In this document: positions 34,154-45,339 of the stretch, piece by piece | Numbering within the stretch: the first letter of the stretch is position 1 | Layout of the letters: every line of letters starts with the position of its first letter | Source: Wurfbainia villosa | Taxonomy: Eukaryota > Streptophyta > Magnoliopsida > Zingiberales > Zingiberaceae | DNA length: 64,000 bases | Direction of reading: 5' to 3' | Assembly (NCBI GenBank): GCA_025175895.1 | Contig: CM046000.1 | Location: 38,848,720-38,912,719, forward strand | Made by a program: the position numbers and the translations under genes | The notes under the pieces: generated by a model | Told to the model about the DNA's origin: nothing | Seen by the model: only the letters and a program-made list of their open reading frames with translations | Databases searched by the model: none

Positions 34154-35200
34154 TTTGAAAGAAAACCTAATAATCACATAAATCAAAACATTAGATTTCA
34201 AAAAATTATTGATTCCTCAAACAATAAAATTTTAAAATCAACCAACACCTCAAAACACCAAGAATATCCTATGCCACGATAGTGTGGATGTATACGAATT
34301 CTACATTTGTAAGAGGAGGTTTTACCCATTAATTTTACTATCTTGTCAACCTAACTTTTTGACAAGTAAAATTAATAGTTGGTTCCTCTTTAGCTCTACA
34401 AATAAAAGCAGTGACTCCGATGGGGAGGATACTTATATTTGTATCTAAGTTTTCACCATTACTCGGTACCAAGGTAATTATCTCGGGTTATGTGCCTTCC
34501 GATGGGGAAGTACACACACTCCTTGATAATTCCCTATAACCATATTTGACCTTGTGATCCGCAAACAAACTCATCCGATGGGGAGGAATGCACTCAGAGC
34601 CGACGCGCAAGTTTGTTTGTATCACTTGTCAAATCGTAATGGAGGCCGTGGGAATTAAAAAATATTCCCTCTCCCACTTAGTAATTTTAAATTGAGGAAT
34701 TTTCCTAGCCTACGACATGCATATCAAACAAAAAGCAATAAATATAAAAAATAAATTATTTTCCAACTATTATGGCTTTTGTCTTAAATATATCTCCCAT
34801 CGCATCGCCATCTTGTCCGCTCCTCCTACACCATGTACGAGCCATCCGGAGATCCGAGCCGAGACTAAAACATATTTTAATTTACATCCATCGATCCTAT
34901 ACTCCACAAGAGAGTGTACATGAAATCTAGATCGAAAGTAAAATAAAATAAAGAGTGGCTAAACAATGCCGTATCTAATTTACAAAAAATCAAATACTAG
35001 ACTCGTCAACCCCGAGGATTCAACAAAATAAACATTTACACACATACAATCACATACACACATATGGCCATAATAGTTGGATCTTATGCCTGCAACCAAA
35101 GAGTTAACCTACGCATATCCTACTATTATCCCACACATATAATATATGAAAAGTGCATAAAAATTAACCGAATCCTAAACACACAAAACCGGAAACCTTG
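34154..35200 (-). other. E3 leader
   Basis: Untranslated leader, closely similar to 5940-7039 of E1. No gene seen. Confidence 0.8.
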
Positions 35201-35212
35201 GCTCTGATACCA
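35201..35212 (-). other. E3 primer-binding site (tRNA-iMet)
   Basis: Minus strand TGGTATCAGAGC, two bases from the LTR boundary at 35215. Confidence 0.9.
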
Positions 35213-35214
35213 AT

Positions 35215-37324
35215 TGAAGGGTTTTGCTTATCGAGTCCGTGAGGGGAAACATCGCTTCCCACTACACCTTGGTTGTTTGTTCATGGCGATCCCATGGATG
35301 TCCCCGGATTAAAAAATTTAATCATATACAAAAGGGATTGCTCAAACAACCAAGTCATCATCGTGCTATTCGTTTAGAGAGGTCACTTGAACAAACTCGT
35401 TGTTCAAGTGACCATCCTCTATTCTATGAGTAGCCACGGAATAGACGATCTCCGGATCACCGATTTTTGTGTTTATGTTCGGGATCCAAGTATTATTTAG
35501 CCACAAACAGATTTATATCATGCTCATAATTGGAAAAACAAATACAAGCAAGTAACAAAAGAGAATAGAGAATAGATATACCTCTCGATCTTCTAATGTA
35601 TGACCTTCCTCCTTCCGGACGTCGTGTGGGCGACGATCTACCAAAAGTTGAAGCTCTTAGATCACAAATCTTCCTTCGTTGCTCTACCAAAGCAAGAGGA
35701 AGAATATAAACAAGTCTCTTCTCCTTCCTATAGCCAACCAACAAGCAACAAGAAGGATGCTTGCCGCCGGCCAACAAGGAGAAGGAGATTATGGTGGAAA
35801 CCGGCCAAGACAGCAAGGGAAAACCCTATATCTTGTTTCCACCACCCAAGGAGAAGGAGAAGAGGGTATTTGGATGCCGGCCAAGGGCTGGAAAGAAGGT
35901 TGTGGGCGCCGACCACCAAGGGAGAGGAAGAAGAAAGGAAACTACTTCCTTATTTGGTGCCGCCCAAGCCTCCAAAACCCTAAGCCTCTAAACCCTAATC
36001 ATAGCTCTCCTAAATGTTGGCCATGGAAGAGGGGAAGAAGAATAGGATGAGCACCGTCCAAGGTAGAGGGAAGAAGGAAGGAACTGGCCAAACCTTAGGT
36101 AGAAGAAGAAAAAGCCTCCACCACTTGTTGCCGCCCACCCCTAGCTCCCAAACCCTAGCCGCCCAAACCTAATCCTAAACAAACTAGGATTCCTAGCCTC
36201 CAAAGGAAGCAAACCCTAATCCCCTAAGCCATCATCAAGTTGCCGCCCACTTTTAATCTCTATTTATAGAGTTGGGCTCAAGCCATGATTTAATCTCCTC
36301 CATTGGTTCTAGGGATTTAATATCAACCGTCGGATCTAGAGATTTAATCTCAACCGCTGGATCTAGAGATTTAATCTCTACCTTTGGATCTAGAGTTTTG
36401 TTTCTATCCATTGGATCTAAGCTTCATGAGGTGTTAATAGGCTACATTAGGGACCATGAGGAGGAGTTGGATCTTGGCCACCCATGGATCAAGCCCACAT
36501 AAAGTCCGATCCACTAATGATAATCCAATCCACTAAAGGATTATCATTGATCTACCTCACCAATCCCCATAAGATAATATGGGGATCATATATTATTTGT
36601 ACATTTTCTCCCCGTGTTTAAAATCTCGAATGTCTGTCGATTAATTAATTTACTGACTATTAATTAATCAACATCTAACTCCATGAGTAGTACCACTCAA
36701 CCTTTTCATCATGCCGGACCAAGTCCACTTGCAGGGTTTACATGATGAACCTTATGAGCTCCTCAAGGGGGCATCATCATCCTAATATATAGGACACGGT
36801 TTCCTCCTGTAATCAATGGCACACCATATAAATAATATCATCTCCCAACTTACCGAGCCTATCGATTTAATCTATAAATCTCGCCCATTGGTAAATCAAA
36901 GAGATGAATATTAAGTATATGTGCCCGTTATTATATCGGGATTAAGAGCATGTACAAAATAATATCTGATGTCCGATTTGATTATGTAGTCAGCAATAAA
37001 TCGAATCACCTCTAAGTCGGTCCTGCTCAATACACACAAAGTGCACTAGTGTGATTCTATGGTCAAGACAAACCTATACCAAATCACACTACAACCATTC
37101 CGATGGTTTGTCCAAATTCATCTCGGTTGTGAGCCTTTACTTATACTTAACAAGGAGCCGATAACATGATCTCCCATGTGACACCACACACCATGTTATC
37201 TACAATGTAATGTATTAGATAGTATTGCATAACCATAAAAATATGCAAACAATGATCATGTGATTCTTATTTCAAAATAAAGATGTTGATACAAAAGATA
37301 GACTTTTTAGTATACATCCCTACA
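35215..37324 (-). repeat. E3 5' LTR (2110 bp)
   Basis: Minus sense TGTAGGGATG...CCCTTCA. TATA-like box at 36261-36270 and 27-bp array at about 36300-36420. Its termini match the E1 5' LTR rather than the E3 left LTR. Confidence 0.88.
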
Positions 37325-37936
37325 GTCGGACCAAGTCCACCTGCAGGGTTTACATGATGAACCTTATGAGCTCCTCAAGGGGACATCATCATCCTGATAT
37401 ATAGGACACAGTTTCCTTCTATAATCAATGACACACCATATAAATAATATCATCTCCCAACTTACCGAGTCTATCGATTTAATCTATAAATCTCGCCCAT
37501 TGATAAATCAAAGAGATGAATACTAAGTATATGTGGCCATTATTATATCGGGATTAAGAGTATGTACAATATAATATCTGAGGTCTGATTCGATTATGTA
37601 GTCAACAATAAATTGAATCACCTCTAAGTCGGTCCTGCTCAATACACACAAAGTGCACTAGTGTGATTCTATGGTCAAGACAAACCAATCCCAAATCACA
37701 CTACAACCATTCCAATGGTTTGTCCAAAGTCATCTCGGTTGTGAGCCTTTACTTATACTTTACAAGGAACCAATAACATGATCTCCCGTGTGACACCACA
37801 CACCATGTTATTTATAATGTAATGTATTAAGACAATATGTATAGCCATAAAAATATGCAAACAATGATCATGTGATTCTTATTTCAAAATAAAGATGTTC
37901 ATACAAAAGATAGAATTTTCAGTATACATCCCAACA
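37325..37936 (-). repeat. Outer part of a second LTR adjoining the E3 5' LTR
   Basis: Homologous to about 36717-37324, ending CATCCCAACA at 37936, next to the ATCCA duplication. It begins abruptly at GTCGGACCAAG, so the copy is partial and in direct orientation with its neighbour. Confidence 0.85.
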
Positions 37937-37941
37937 ATCCA

Positions 37942-38031
37942 TCTTCATTTGGATTAATTTTTTTAATCTGGGGACGTATGATTGGATCGCCATGCACAAG
38001 AGACCGAGGCGAAGCGAAGCTTCGACCTTCA
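37942..38031 (+). repeat. E2 3' LTR, terminal segment
   Basis: TCTTCATTTGGATTAATT...CGACCTTCA, matching the last part of other LTRs (compare 53225-53318). Ends in CA at 38031. Confidence 0.8.
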
Positions 38032-38136
38032 GGACCAAGATAAGACTTTCTTTGTATCTGGTTTTCAGTCGCTTGGATCCCTTTGAAGTTCCTAGATGCC
38101 CAATCGATTGGATCTCATCCAGTTTCCTAGATCACT

Positions 38137-38167
<31 letters not shown>

Positions 38168-38304
38168 ACAGGAATGATACCCTACACAACTCATCCATGA
38201 ACACCTCTATTATCCAACGTCGAATCGGGTGAGCAATATAGCTCAATCCTTAAACCTAGGGATCGGACGATGGATAATGGATGTGCTCATGGATGAGTTA
38301 TATA

Positions 38305-38409
38305 GCAAACGTGGGGTGCTTGGGCATGGAGTGGAGTGCTCAAGCATGAGAAAAGTGGATGCTCGGCTGAGAGGAGCGCGACGAAGTTATTGTGCATTAC
38401 TCGTTATTG

Positions 38410-38500
<91 letters not shown>

Positions 38501-38611
38501 CTAGGCGGTGTGCAAGTCATGCGCGATGATGGGTAATGCATAGTAACTACTTCGTCACGCTCCTCTCAACCGAGCATCCACTTTTCCCATGCCTGAGCAC
38601 CCCACCTTTGC
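38305..38611. repeat. Inverted repeat with (CA)n(TA)n loop
   Basis: Left arm 38305-38412 and right arm 38513-38611 are imperfect reverse complements (for example AAAAGTGGATGCTCGGCTGA versus TCAACCGAGCATCCACTTTT). Between them lie (CA)n at 38414-38451 and (AT)n at 38453-38498. Confidence 0.82.
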
Positions 38612-40180
38612 TTCCCACCCAATGCCCGAGAACCTTTGCCCTCGGCATCGCTGCCGATCGATCGGATTCTCACCACAATTCAGTCAGAATCCGTCGAATT
38701 ACAATAGCCAATGCCATGGTCATTGGCGGTTGTAATCACGGTTGATTATGGCCATAATCTGGCTAAATCTAATTTTAATTCGATTGGATTCTAATCATAA
38801 TATGCCTAGAATCCAGTCATAAATCGGCCAGACTATAGTCTCAGTTGGACCACGATCGGATTCTAGTCGGATTGCCATCGGAATCCGACCAAATGACGGT
38901 CATCAGCTACCACAAAATTAGCAACCACAATCGCGACCGATTCTGACTGCGATCTGACCGGACTTTGGTCTCGATTAGATCGAGGCTAGATTGCATCATG
39001 AATCGACCGTGATTGCGGCCACTGCACTGGCAGCCACAATTCGTTGTGATTCGGTCCGCCAAACTACGACAACGTCGGTGGCGACTCCGACGGGTTCAAA
39101 GGTTAAGCTATAGTGCTCATTGGAGAAGAAAGAGAGCTATCAGAGAAAAAGAGACGGAGGAAAGTACTGTCCATTTCCCATTGCTGTGCAGTCTCGTGTG
39201 TATATATATATCGTGCGACACATCATTGCGTGCCCATGCACAATGCATCGTGAATCGTTTGATCCATCATGATTGTACAATAAATAAGAAATATATAGTG
39301 CTTTTGCCCATGACTTTCCTCTCGAGTGAGCGCTATAGGTCAACCCCTGAACCCATCGGGGTCGCTATTGTAATCCAGTCGATCAAACCCTGGTTCGATT
39401 CTGGTCGAATTGTGACCAACAGGGGCTCCGATTGCTATTGACAGTGACTGCAATTGCAGTCGACAATGGTTGTAATTCGATCAGAATTCATCTGAATTGC
39501 AGTCGCCAGCCCTTGCAACATTGACGGTTGCAATTTGCCAGATTTTGACCACAATCTGGTCTTGGTCTAACGAGACTCCAACACCAACAAAACCGCAATC
39601 AAATTCCTCTCGGACCACAACCGGACAAAGATCATATCATGACCAAATTTCAATTGGACTGCTGTCGGATTCCGACCAGACCATGGTCGAATTTCTATTG
39701 GATCACGGTCAAATTCTAATGGACAACGGTCGAATTCCGACCAAACTGTGATCGGATTCCAACTGTACTGCGATAGAATTTTGGCAGGGCCACTGTTGGA
39801 TTCTGATCGGAATCCAATGGAATATGATGATAGTAGATTCTTCGCGTGAAAGGAAAAATTGTGCATTTTCAATTATATATATATATATATAATGTTATAT
39901 ATATTTGGAATTCCTACGAACTCCTAAGTCAGATTGACGTATAAAGTTGTTCTCCTAAACCTCCTAAAGAGGAGTCGACCTCACTAATTTTTCTTTCCAA
40001 AAGAATCTCTCCACACAAGGTTCTTATCTTGCTTATCTTTGCCAAACCTTTGGTCCCTCCGACCTATTTAGACTTCCTGCTCAGCCTGTGATCCCTTTAC
40101 CCCCATGACCCTATCCGATGTCTAATCCTTGCTAACCCATCAAGACTACGTATGGTGTCCTTGGTCTGCTAAGACTTTCT

Positions 40181-40291
40181 CCTACCTAGTATGGTCCAGC
40201 CGACCTACTAGGGCTTCCACCTATCTAGTCCGGTCCAACTGACCTACTAGAGCTTCCATTGCCTAGTTCAGTCCAACTAATCTACTAGGCC
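40181..40291. repeat. About 40-bp imperfect tandem repeat, three units
   Basis: Units share CCTA.CTAGT..GGTCCA.C.GACCTACTAG...TTCCA. The surrounding 39900-40341 has the same pyrimidine-rich style and may be old LTR sequence. Confidence 0.55.
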
Positions 40292-40341
40292 TGCTTTTGT
40301 TTAATTATGCACACTTAATATACCCATCAGATCATAACAAC

Positions 40342-41425
40342 TGTAAGATCGAGAAGCATCTCTAGAGGGGGTGAATAGCGAGCATAAAAACTTTTCGTTC
40401 GTTCGAATAAAGATAAGTGTAAGTAAATGCACAGTGGAAAATAAATGAACACAAAGTGGTTTTACTTGGTTCACAGTCTACTAGCTGCTAATCCAAGGCC
40501 TTTACGATTTGAGATCATGTACGAAGGGCAATGCACTAAAACTTCTCCTCCTCGTTGGAGGTAGGAGACAACGAATATACAAAAACAAAGCTTGAGGAAG
40601 AGGGACAATCCCACCTCTCCTCTTAAAGAAAAATACAGCGATAAAGTAGAGAAGTACAAGAAATTTAATTGAACTTAATGAAAGCTTTTACTGACGACGA
40701 TTTGATCTTGAACTTGTAGTCATGTCGTCAGTGTTTCAGCAGTGCTTCGTCATTGTAGTGTCATCGTAGAAGAGCGGCATTGCGGGAGCATTTCAGAAGC
40801 TTGAATGATTACCTAAAGGGGTGAAACCCCCCTTCTTTTATTGCCTTCCAACCCCCTAGACGTTGAGATCAAGTTCTATCCAAAAAGGCCACCTCACGAA
40901 GTTTGATTCTCATCGAAGCTGGAATTTTAATGGAAGCCGACTGATGAACCCTATCAGTCGACTTATTCCATCAATAGTCGACTGTTAGCTAGGGTATCCA
41001 ACTTCATCAAAGAGTTATCTTGAAATCAAATTAATAAGAGTAAATTAAACGACCACATACCATCCGATCTTGACCTAGACCTTCCACCGGAAGTCTTGAT
41101 CGGATCGCCACCTAAGGATATCCCCGTACGGAGGACCCGTCCTTACTTTCACTCACACACACGAGCTTACCTTAGGTCTTTTTGTGACTTACAGCTTTGC
41201 TTCATGTCTCCACCTGGATTCTTCAGCTCCCTCCAAAGTTTTCCGGTGTCACTCGACCACCGTGGTTTCTCCATCCGAGATTCTCCGGGTGTCACCGACC
41301 TTTAGCTTAGCTTTACTATTCTTGCACACTTGATTCAGCTCGTTAGACAACAATATGACCTTAGCTTTGGGTCTTTGTCATAATCAAAACCTAGGTTTGA
41401 TTAACTGGTGCCTACTGCACCAACA
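40342..41425 (-). repeat. 3' LTR of a SIRE-like copia remnant (1084 bp)
   Basis: Minus sense TGTTGGTGCAGTAGGCACC...TTACA. On the plus strand it ends CACCAACA and is followed by ATCTCCCCTTTTTT, the complement of a polypurine tract. It has the CTAGAGGGGGTGAATAG box and GTCGACT words seen in S1 and the Gag-only element, but is a different family member. Confidence 0.8.
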
Positions 41426-41636
41426 ATCTCCCCTTTTTTGATCTATGACAAACCAACACAAAGTTAAGAAAAAATAAATGTGCATTAATGAAATGATTAT
41501 GAAATAAGAATAAATATGAAAGAGGCATAAATGCATAACTTACTAAGTTAGTGAGAGTAACTTAGTAAGTTAGCATAAGTAGGAGTACGAGTAAAACTCT
41601 TTTTCAAGTCCTCCCCCTTGAGGTAACCTCCCCCTT
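41426..41636 (-). other. Internal 3' end of the SIRE-like remnant
   Basis: Polypurine tract (41426-41439, minus AAAAAAGGGGAGAT) and untranslated sequence, cut by the solo LTR at 41637 and continued at 43599 to about 43870. No pol motif is left. Confidence 0.65.
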
Positions 41637-43593
41637 TGATGGCATGCTAGGAGGCTCGTTGGCTCCCATGTCCCCGGATTAAAATTTTCACTAATGAAAA
41701 CTAATCCGGATGGGATGAGTTTCCTAAGCTCAACCAATTCGTCGTCGTGCTAACGACTTGAGCGATCGCTTGAACAAACTAGTTGTTCAAGCAACAAAAC
41801 TCTTCTAGTCTGTTAGCCACGGAAGAGACGACGGACGGATCGCCGGTTTTTGTGTTTATCTTCGGGGTCCATGATTATACAAATACATATGGATGTAGAC
41901 ATGTATAATCAACACATACAAACATATTAATAAGAACATGCAAAGATCGATAATAAAACTTGTAAAACTTTTATACCTCTCGATCTTCTATCGTATGTCC
42001 TAACCTCCTTGTAGACTTCGTGTGGGCGAAGATCCTCCACAAGTTGAAGCTTCCTAGATCTTCTTCAATCAAAAGAAAGAAGAACTCTCCTTCCCTTCTT
42101 GCTTGAGCCAACCACCAAGCCACAAAAGCTTGATGCCCCCGGCCCCAAGAAAAGAGAGAACAAGATGGCCAACCAAGGAACCAAACAAAGGAACAATCCC
42201 TAGCTCCTAGTGCCGCTGGCCAAGAGGAAAAGAATGAGAGAAAGACCGGCCAAAGGGGAGCAATAGAAGACCCTACAACCCCTTTGTGTCGCCGGCCCTA
42301 GATGGAGTGAAGAGGAGAGGAGGAATAGGTTGAGCGCCGACCAAGGTAGAGGGAAGAGAGATAGGTGCTGGCAACCCCTTAGGAAGAAGAAGGGAACCTC
42401 TCCTATTGTTGCCGCCCACTCCACCTCCCAAACCCTAGCCGCCCAACCAAACCCTAACCTTCCTAGGATTTCTTGCCGCCCAAGCTAATGATAGGAAAAA
42501 CTCTAATCTCCAAAAACAACCAACATCCTTGCCGCCCACCTTAATCCCCCTTTTATAGAGTTAGGCTTAAGCCTTGTTTTAATCTCAACCGTCGGTTCTA
42601 GGGATTTAATCTCAACCGTCGGATCTAGAGATTTAATCTCCACCGTCGGATCTAGAATTTTATTTTCCATCATTGGATCTAGGCTCCATGAGGTTTTAAT
42701 AGGCTACAATAGGGACCATGAGGAGGAGTTGGATCTTGGCCACCCGATGGATCGGAATCATACAAACTTGATCCATCAATGATGTTCTATTCCACTAGAG
42801 AATCATCATTGAATTACCTCACCAACCCCCATAAATTAATATGAGCTCCATACATTATTTGTACATCCATCTCCCCGTGTTTAAGATATCGAATGTCCAT
42901 CAATTAATTGATTTACTGACCATCAATCAATTAACATCTAACTCCTCGAGTAGTACCACTCAACCTTATCATCATGTTGACTAAGTCAACCTGCAGGGTT
43001 TACATGATGAACCTTATGAGCTCCTCAAGGGGACATCATCAACCTAATATATAGGACACAGTTTTCTCCTATAATTAACGGCACACCATGTAAATAATAT
43101 CATTTCCCAACTTACCGGGCATATTGATTTAATCCATTTAAATCTCACCCTTTGTTAAATCAAAGAAATAAATACTAAGTACATGTGCCCATTATTATAT
43201 CGGGATTAAGAGCATGTACAACATAATATCCGAGGTCCGATTCAATTATGTAGTCAGCAATAAATTGAATCACCTCTATGTCGGTCCTGCTCAATACACC
43301 TAAGTGTACTAGTGTAACTCTATGTTCAAGACAAACCAATACCAAGCTACACTACAACCATGCCAATGGTTTGTCCAAAACCATCTTGGTTGTGAGCCTC
43401 TACTTATATTCTACAAGGGACTGATAACATGATCTTCTGTGCCACACCAAGCACCATGTTATCTACAATGTAAAGTATTAGACAATATGCACACATATAA
43501 TAAATATAAAGTGCAAACAATGATCATGTGATTCTTATTTCAAAATAAAAATATTCATACAAAAGAGCTAGGCTTTCAGTATACATCCCAACA
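41637..43593 (-). mobile_element. Solo LTR of the E family (1957 bp)
   Basis: TGATGGCATGC...CATCCCAACA, flanked by the perfect duplication CCCTT (41632-41636 and 43594-43598). The 27-bp array is at about 42590-42680. No internal region, hence a solo LTR. Confidence 0.87.
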
Positions 43594-43598
43594 CCCTT

Positions 43599-43870
43599 GA
43601 CCTTAGGTGAGTACTTGAAAAAGGATCTTAGCTCTCCCCCTTAATTGTTGCAACTTAAGTAATCAAGATTACTTAACATTTGCCTAAATGTATAAGTTAA
43701 GTTTAAGTTAAGTTATCAAAATTAATTTTTGATCCCTTAACTTTGGCCTTTTCTCCCCCTTTTGCCATAAATCGAAAAGTGTGGGGGTTTATAGGAAACA
43801 ACTTTTCGAAACATAGTGATTGTGTTTTATAAGTCCAAGCATGTTCCTATTAAATTTTGAAAATAATACT
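43599..43870 (-). other. SIRE-like remnant, continuation
   Basis: AT-rich internal sequence with CTCTCCCCCTT-type tracts, continuing the region interrupted at 41636. It ends near a repeated word (CAACTAATAGAATGTTCAAC) where the rearranged segment begins. Confidence 0.5.
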
Positions 43871-44231
43871 TTAAACATATGCTAAACTAATAGAATGTTC
43901 AACTCTATTTGACTTGATTGATATAGAAAGAATCAACTAATAGAATGTTCAAACACCTTCAGTCACTTTGACTTATGCCCAATCATCCCGGCCTGCCTCC
44001 ATCCCACAGTCTCGCACAATTTCTTTGCCATGCCCCTTGTGAGCCGACCTGCCTCCTTGGTTCTTCTCCTATATCAAATACACAAGTCTCCAGCCCTCCT
44101 CCTGCCTCATGTCCTACTAGGAATCGTGCATCCTTGGACACTACCACCAATTGACTACACTCAAGCTTGCCACCAGTATAGATGAACTCACTAGCACCGT
44201 CCAACCTTGCCCATGTGCTCAACATTGCACC

Positions 44232-44526
44232 ATTAGGCTGAGAGTCATCTATGTTTGTTCCATCACACGCACCCTACCATTCTCCCCTTTCTCACAGAAG
44301 CAGAAGACCCCGTCATCTCTTCCTTACATAAACAGCCATCCCTGATGACACTTCATTTCTTCCTCTTCTTCCTGAAGCAGTAGTAATCAATTTCTTCTAT
44401 CTCAATGTCAGTAATCAACTCTTCTCCTTCAAGGCACAAGTTTGCTTGCTGGCCTTCAATGACAACAATGAGTTTGCATCCCTGAAAGCAGAAGCTTGTG
44501 TTCCTTGAATGTAAGGTATCATTCTG
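44232..44526. repeat. 295-bp direct repeat, copy 1
   Basis: From ATTAGGCTGAGAGTCATCT to GGTATCATTCTG. Copy 2 at 44961-45255 has the same ends and only scattered differences. The repeat itself has no recognisable coding content. Confidence 0.85.
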
Positions 44527-44715
44527 TTTTTATATAAAATTGAGTCTGTTGGATGTAATAACGATTCTAACTCGGGTTCACCTAGGCTAATGTTCCATTC
44601 TAAACTTGCAAGTTCTTCCCAATTATAATGTCTTGGCTTAAGGAATTTGATTCCCATCTATTTGTACTCTAAAATTATTATTTATATGATTCATTGTCTT
44701 TCCCAATAAATGTAG

Positions 44716-44890
44716 CCCCACCTAGCAAATAAGATAGAAAATTTTTCTGATAAACTGGAAGATACAAAACAGCTTAGAGCTTTCCTCGGACTTTTCAATT
44801 ATGCAAGATCATATCTTAAGGGTATAGGAAAAATCAGTGGAATCTTATACAATAAAACATCTACTAAATAGCAGAAACACTTCCACAAAC
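44716..44890 (+). pseudogene. Endogenous pararetrovirus-like (Caulimoviridae, badnavirus type) RT fragment
   Basis: About 58 codons with the block FLGLFNYAR, preceded by DKLEDTKQL and followed by GKISGILYNKTS, then a TAG and HFHKQDREL. This arrangement is characteristic of the RT-RNase H joint of badnaviruses and not of the copia or gypsy elements here. A TAG also lies just upstream (44713-44715). Only this short stretch is recognisable; no movement protein, coat protein or zinc finger is seen nearby. It lies between the two 295-bp repeats. It is a decayed relic without coding capacity. Confidence 0.72.
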
Positions 44891-44960
44891 AAGATAGAGA
44901 ACTGATCACACGCACCCTAAAAGTTGTTTTGAAAAGTTGTTTCGAAAAGTGTTCCCTAAA

Positions 44961-45255
44961 ATTAGGATGAGAGTCATCTGTGTTTTTTCCATCACACACA
45001 CCCTACCATTCTCCCCTTTCTCACAGAAGTAGAAAACTCCCTCATCTCTTCCTTACATAAACAGCCATCCCTGATGACACTTCATTTCTTCCTCTACTTC
45101 CTGAAGCAGTAGTAATCAATTTCTTCTATCTCAATGTCAGTAATCAACTCTTCTCCTTCAAGGCACAAGTTTGCTTGCTGGCCTCCAATGATAGCAGTGA
45201 GTTTGCATCCTTGAAAGCAGAAGCTTGTGTTCCCTAAATGTAAGGTATCATTCTG
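44961..45255. repeat. 295-bp direct repeat, copy 2
   Basis: Second copy of 44232-44526, starting 729 bp downstream and enclosing the RT fragment with copy 1. Confidence 0.85.
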
Positions 45256-45339
45256 TCATATAAAACATAAGCTCAACTAATAGAATGTTCAACTCTATTT
45301 GACTTGATTGATATAGGAGAAGAACCAAGGAGGCAGGCC

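Larger units (their letters stand above)
25241..37936 (-). mobile_element. E3: same-family copia element, internally deleted, hosting the CACTA
   Basis: Flanked by the perfect duplication ATCCA (25236-25240 and 37937-37941) within the E2 3' LTR. Minus orientation: 3' LTR (25241-27236), RNase H and RT end, protease, gag, leader, primer-binding site, 5' LTR. Integrase and most of RT are missing through an in-frame deletion, and gag has two further deletions. The right-hand LTR is compound: a full LTR (35215-37324) is followed by the outer 612 bp of another (37325-37936). The CACTA interrupts gag near its start. Confidence 0.87.
9150..38031 (+). mobile_element. E2: older Ty1/copia element of the same family, interrupted by four insertions
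   Basis: Plus-orientation leader (9150), gag-pol (9509-14666), polypurine tract and 3' LTR (14700 onward). The 5' LTR and primer-binding site lie left of the window, separated by E1. Internal insertions are S1 (12202-13439), X1 (16098-24989, carrying the Gag-only element) and E3 (25241-37936, carrying the CACTA). With the S1 insertion and its TSD removed, gag-pol is one frame of about 1304 codons with roughly a dozen nonsense codons. The LTR ends CCTTCA at 38031; the following GGACC is the predicted target duplication. Confidence 0.88.
38032..40341. other. Non-transposon stretch without a supported gene
   Basis: Probably the sequence E2 inserted next to. It contains (AC)n at 38134-38170, a hairpin with a microsatellite loop (38305-38611), a long tract of recurring GGATTC/GAATCC words (38640-39840), (TA)n at 39872-39891 and a 40-bp tandem repeat (40181-40291). 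Short frames over the microsatellites (THTHTH, YIYIYI) are artefacts. Confidence 0.6.

Noticed and set aside
33872..34201. Frame joining gag start to CACTA end sequence
   Set aside because: It runs from E3 gag across the transposon border; it is an insertion artefact, not a gene.
38229..38536. Frames with Thr-His and Tyr-Ile runs
   Set aside because: Direct translation of (CA)n and (TA)n microsatellites.
43983..44225. Minus-strand frame of 80 codons beside the viral relic
   Set aside because: No recognisable viral or host motif; I could not assign it and the region is rearranged.
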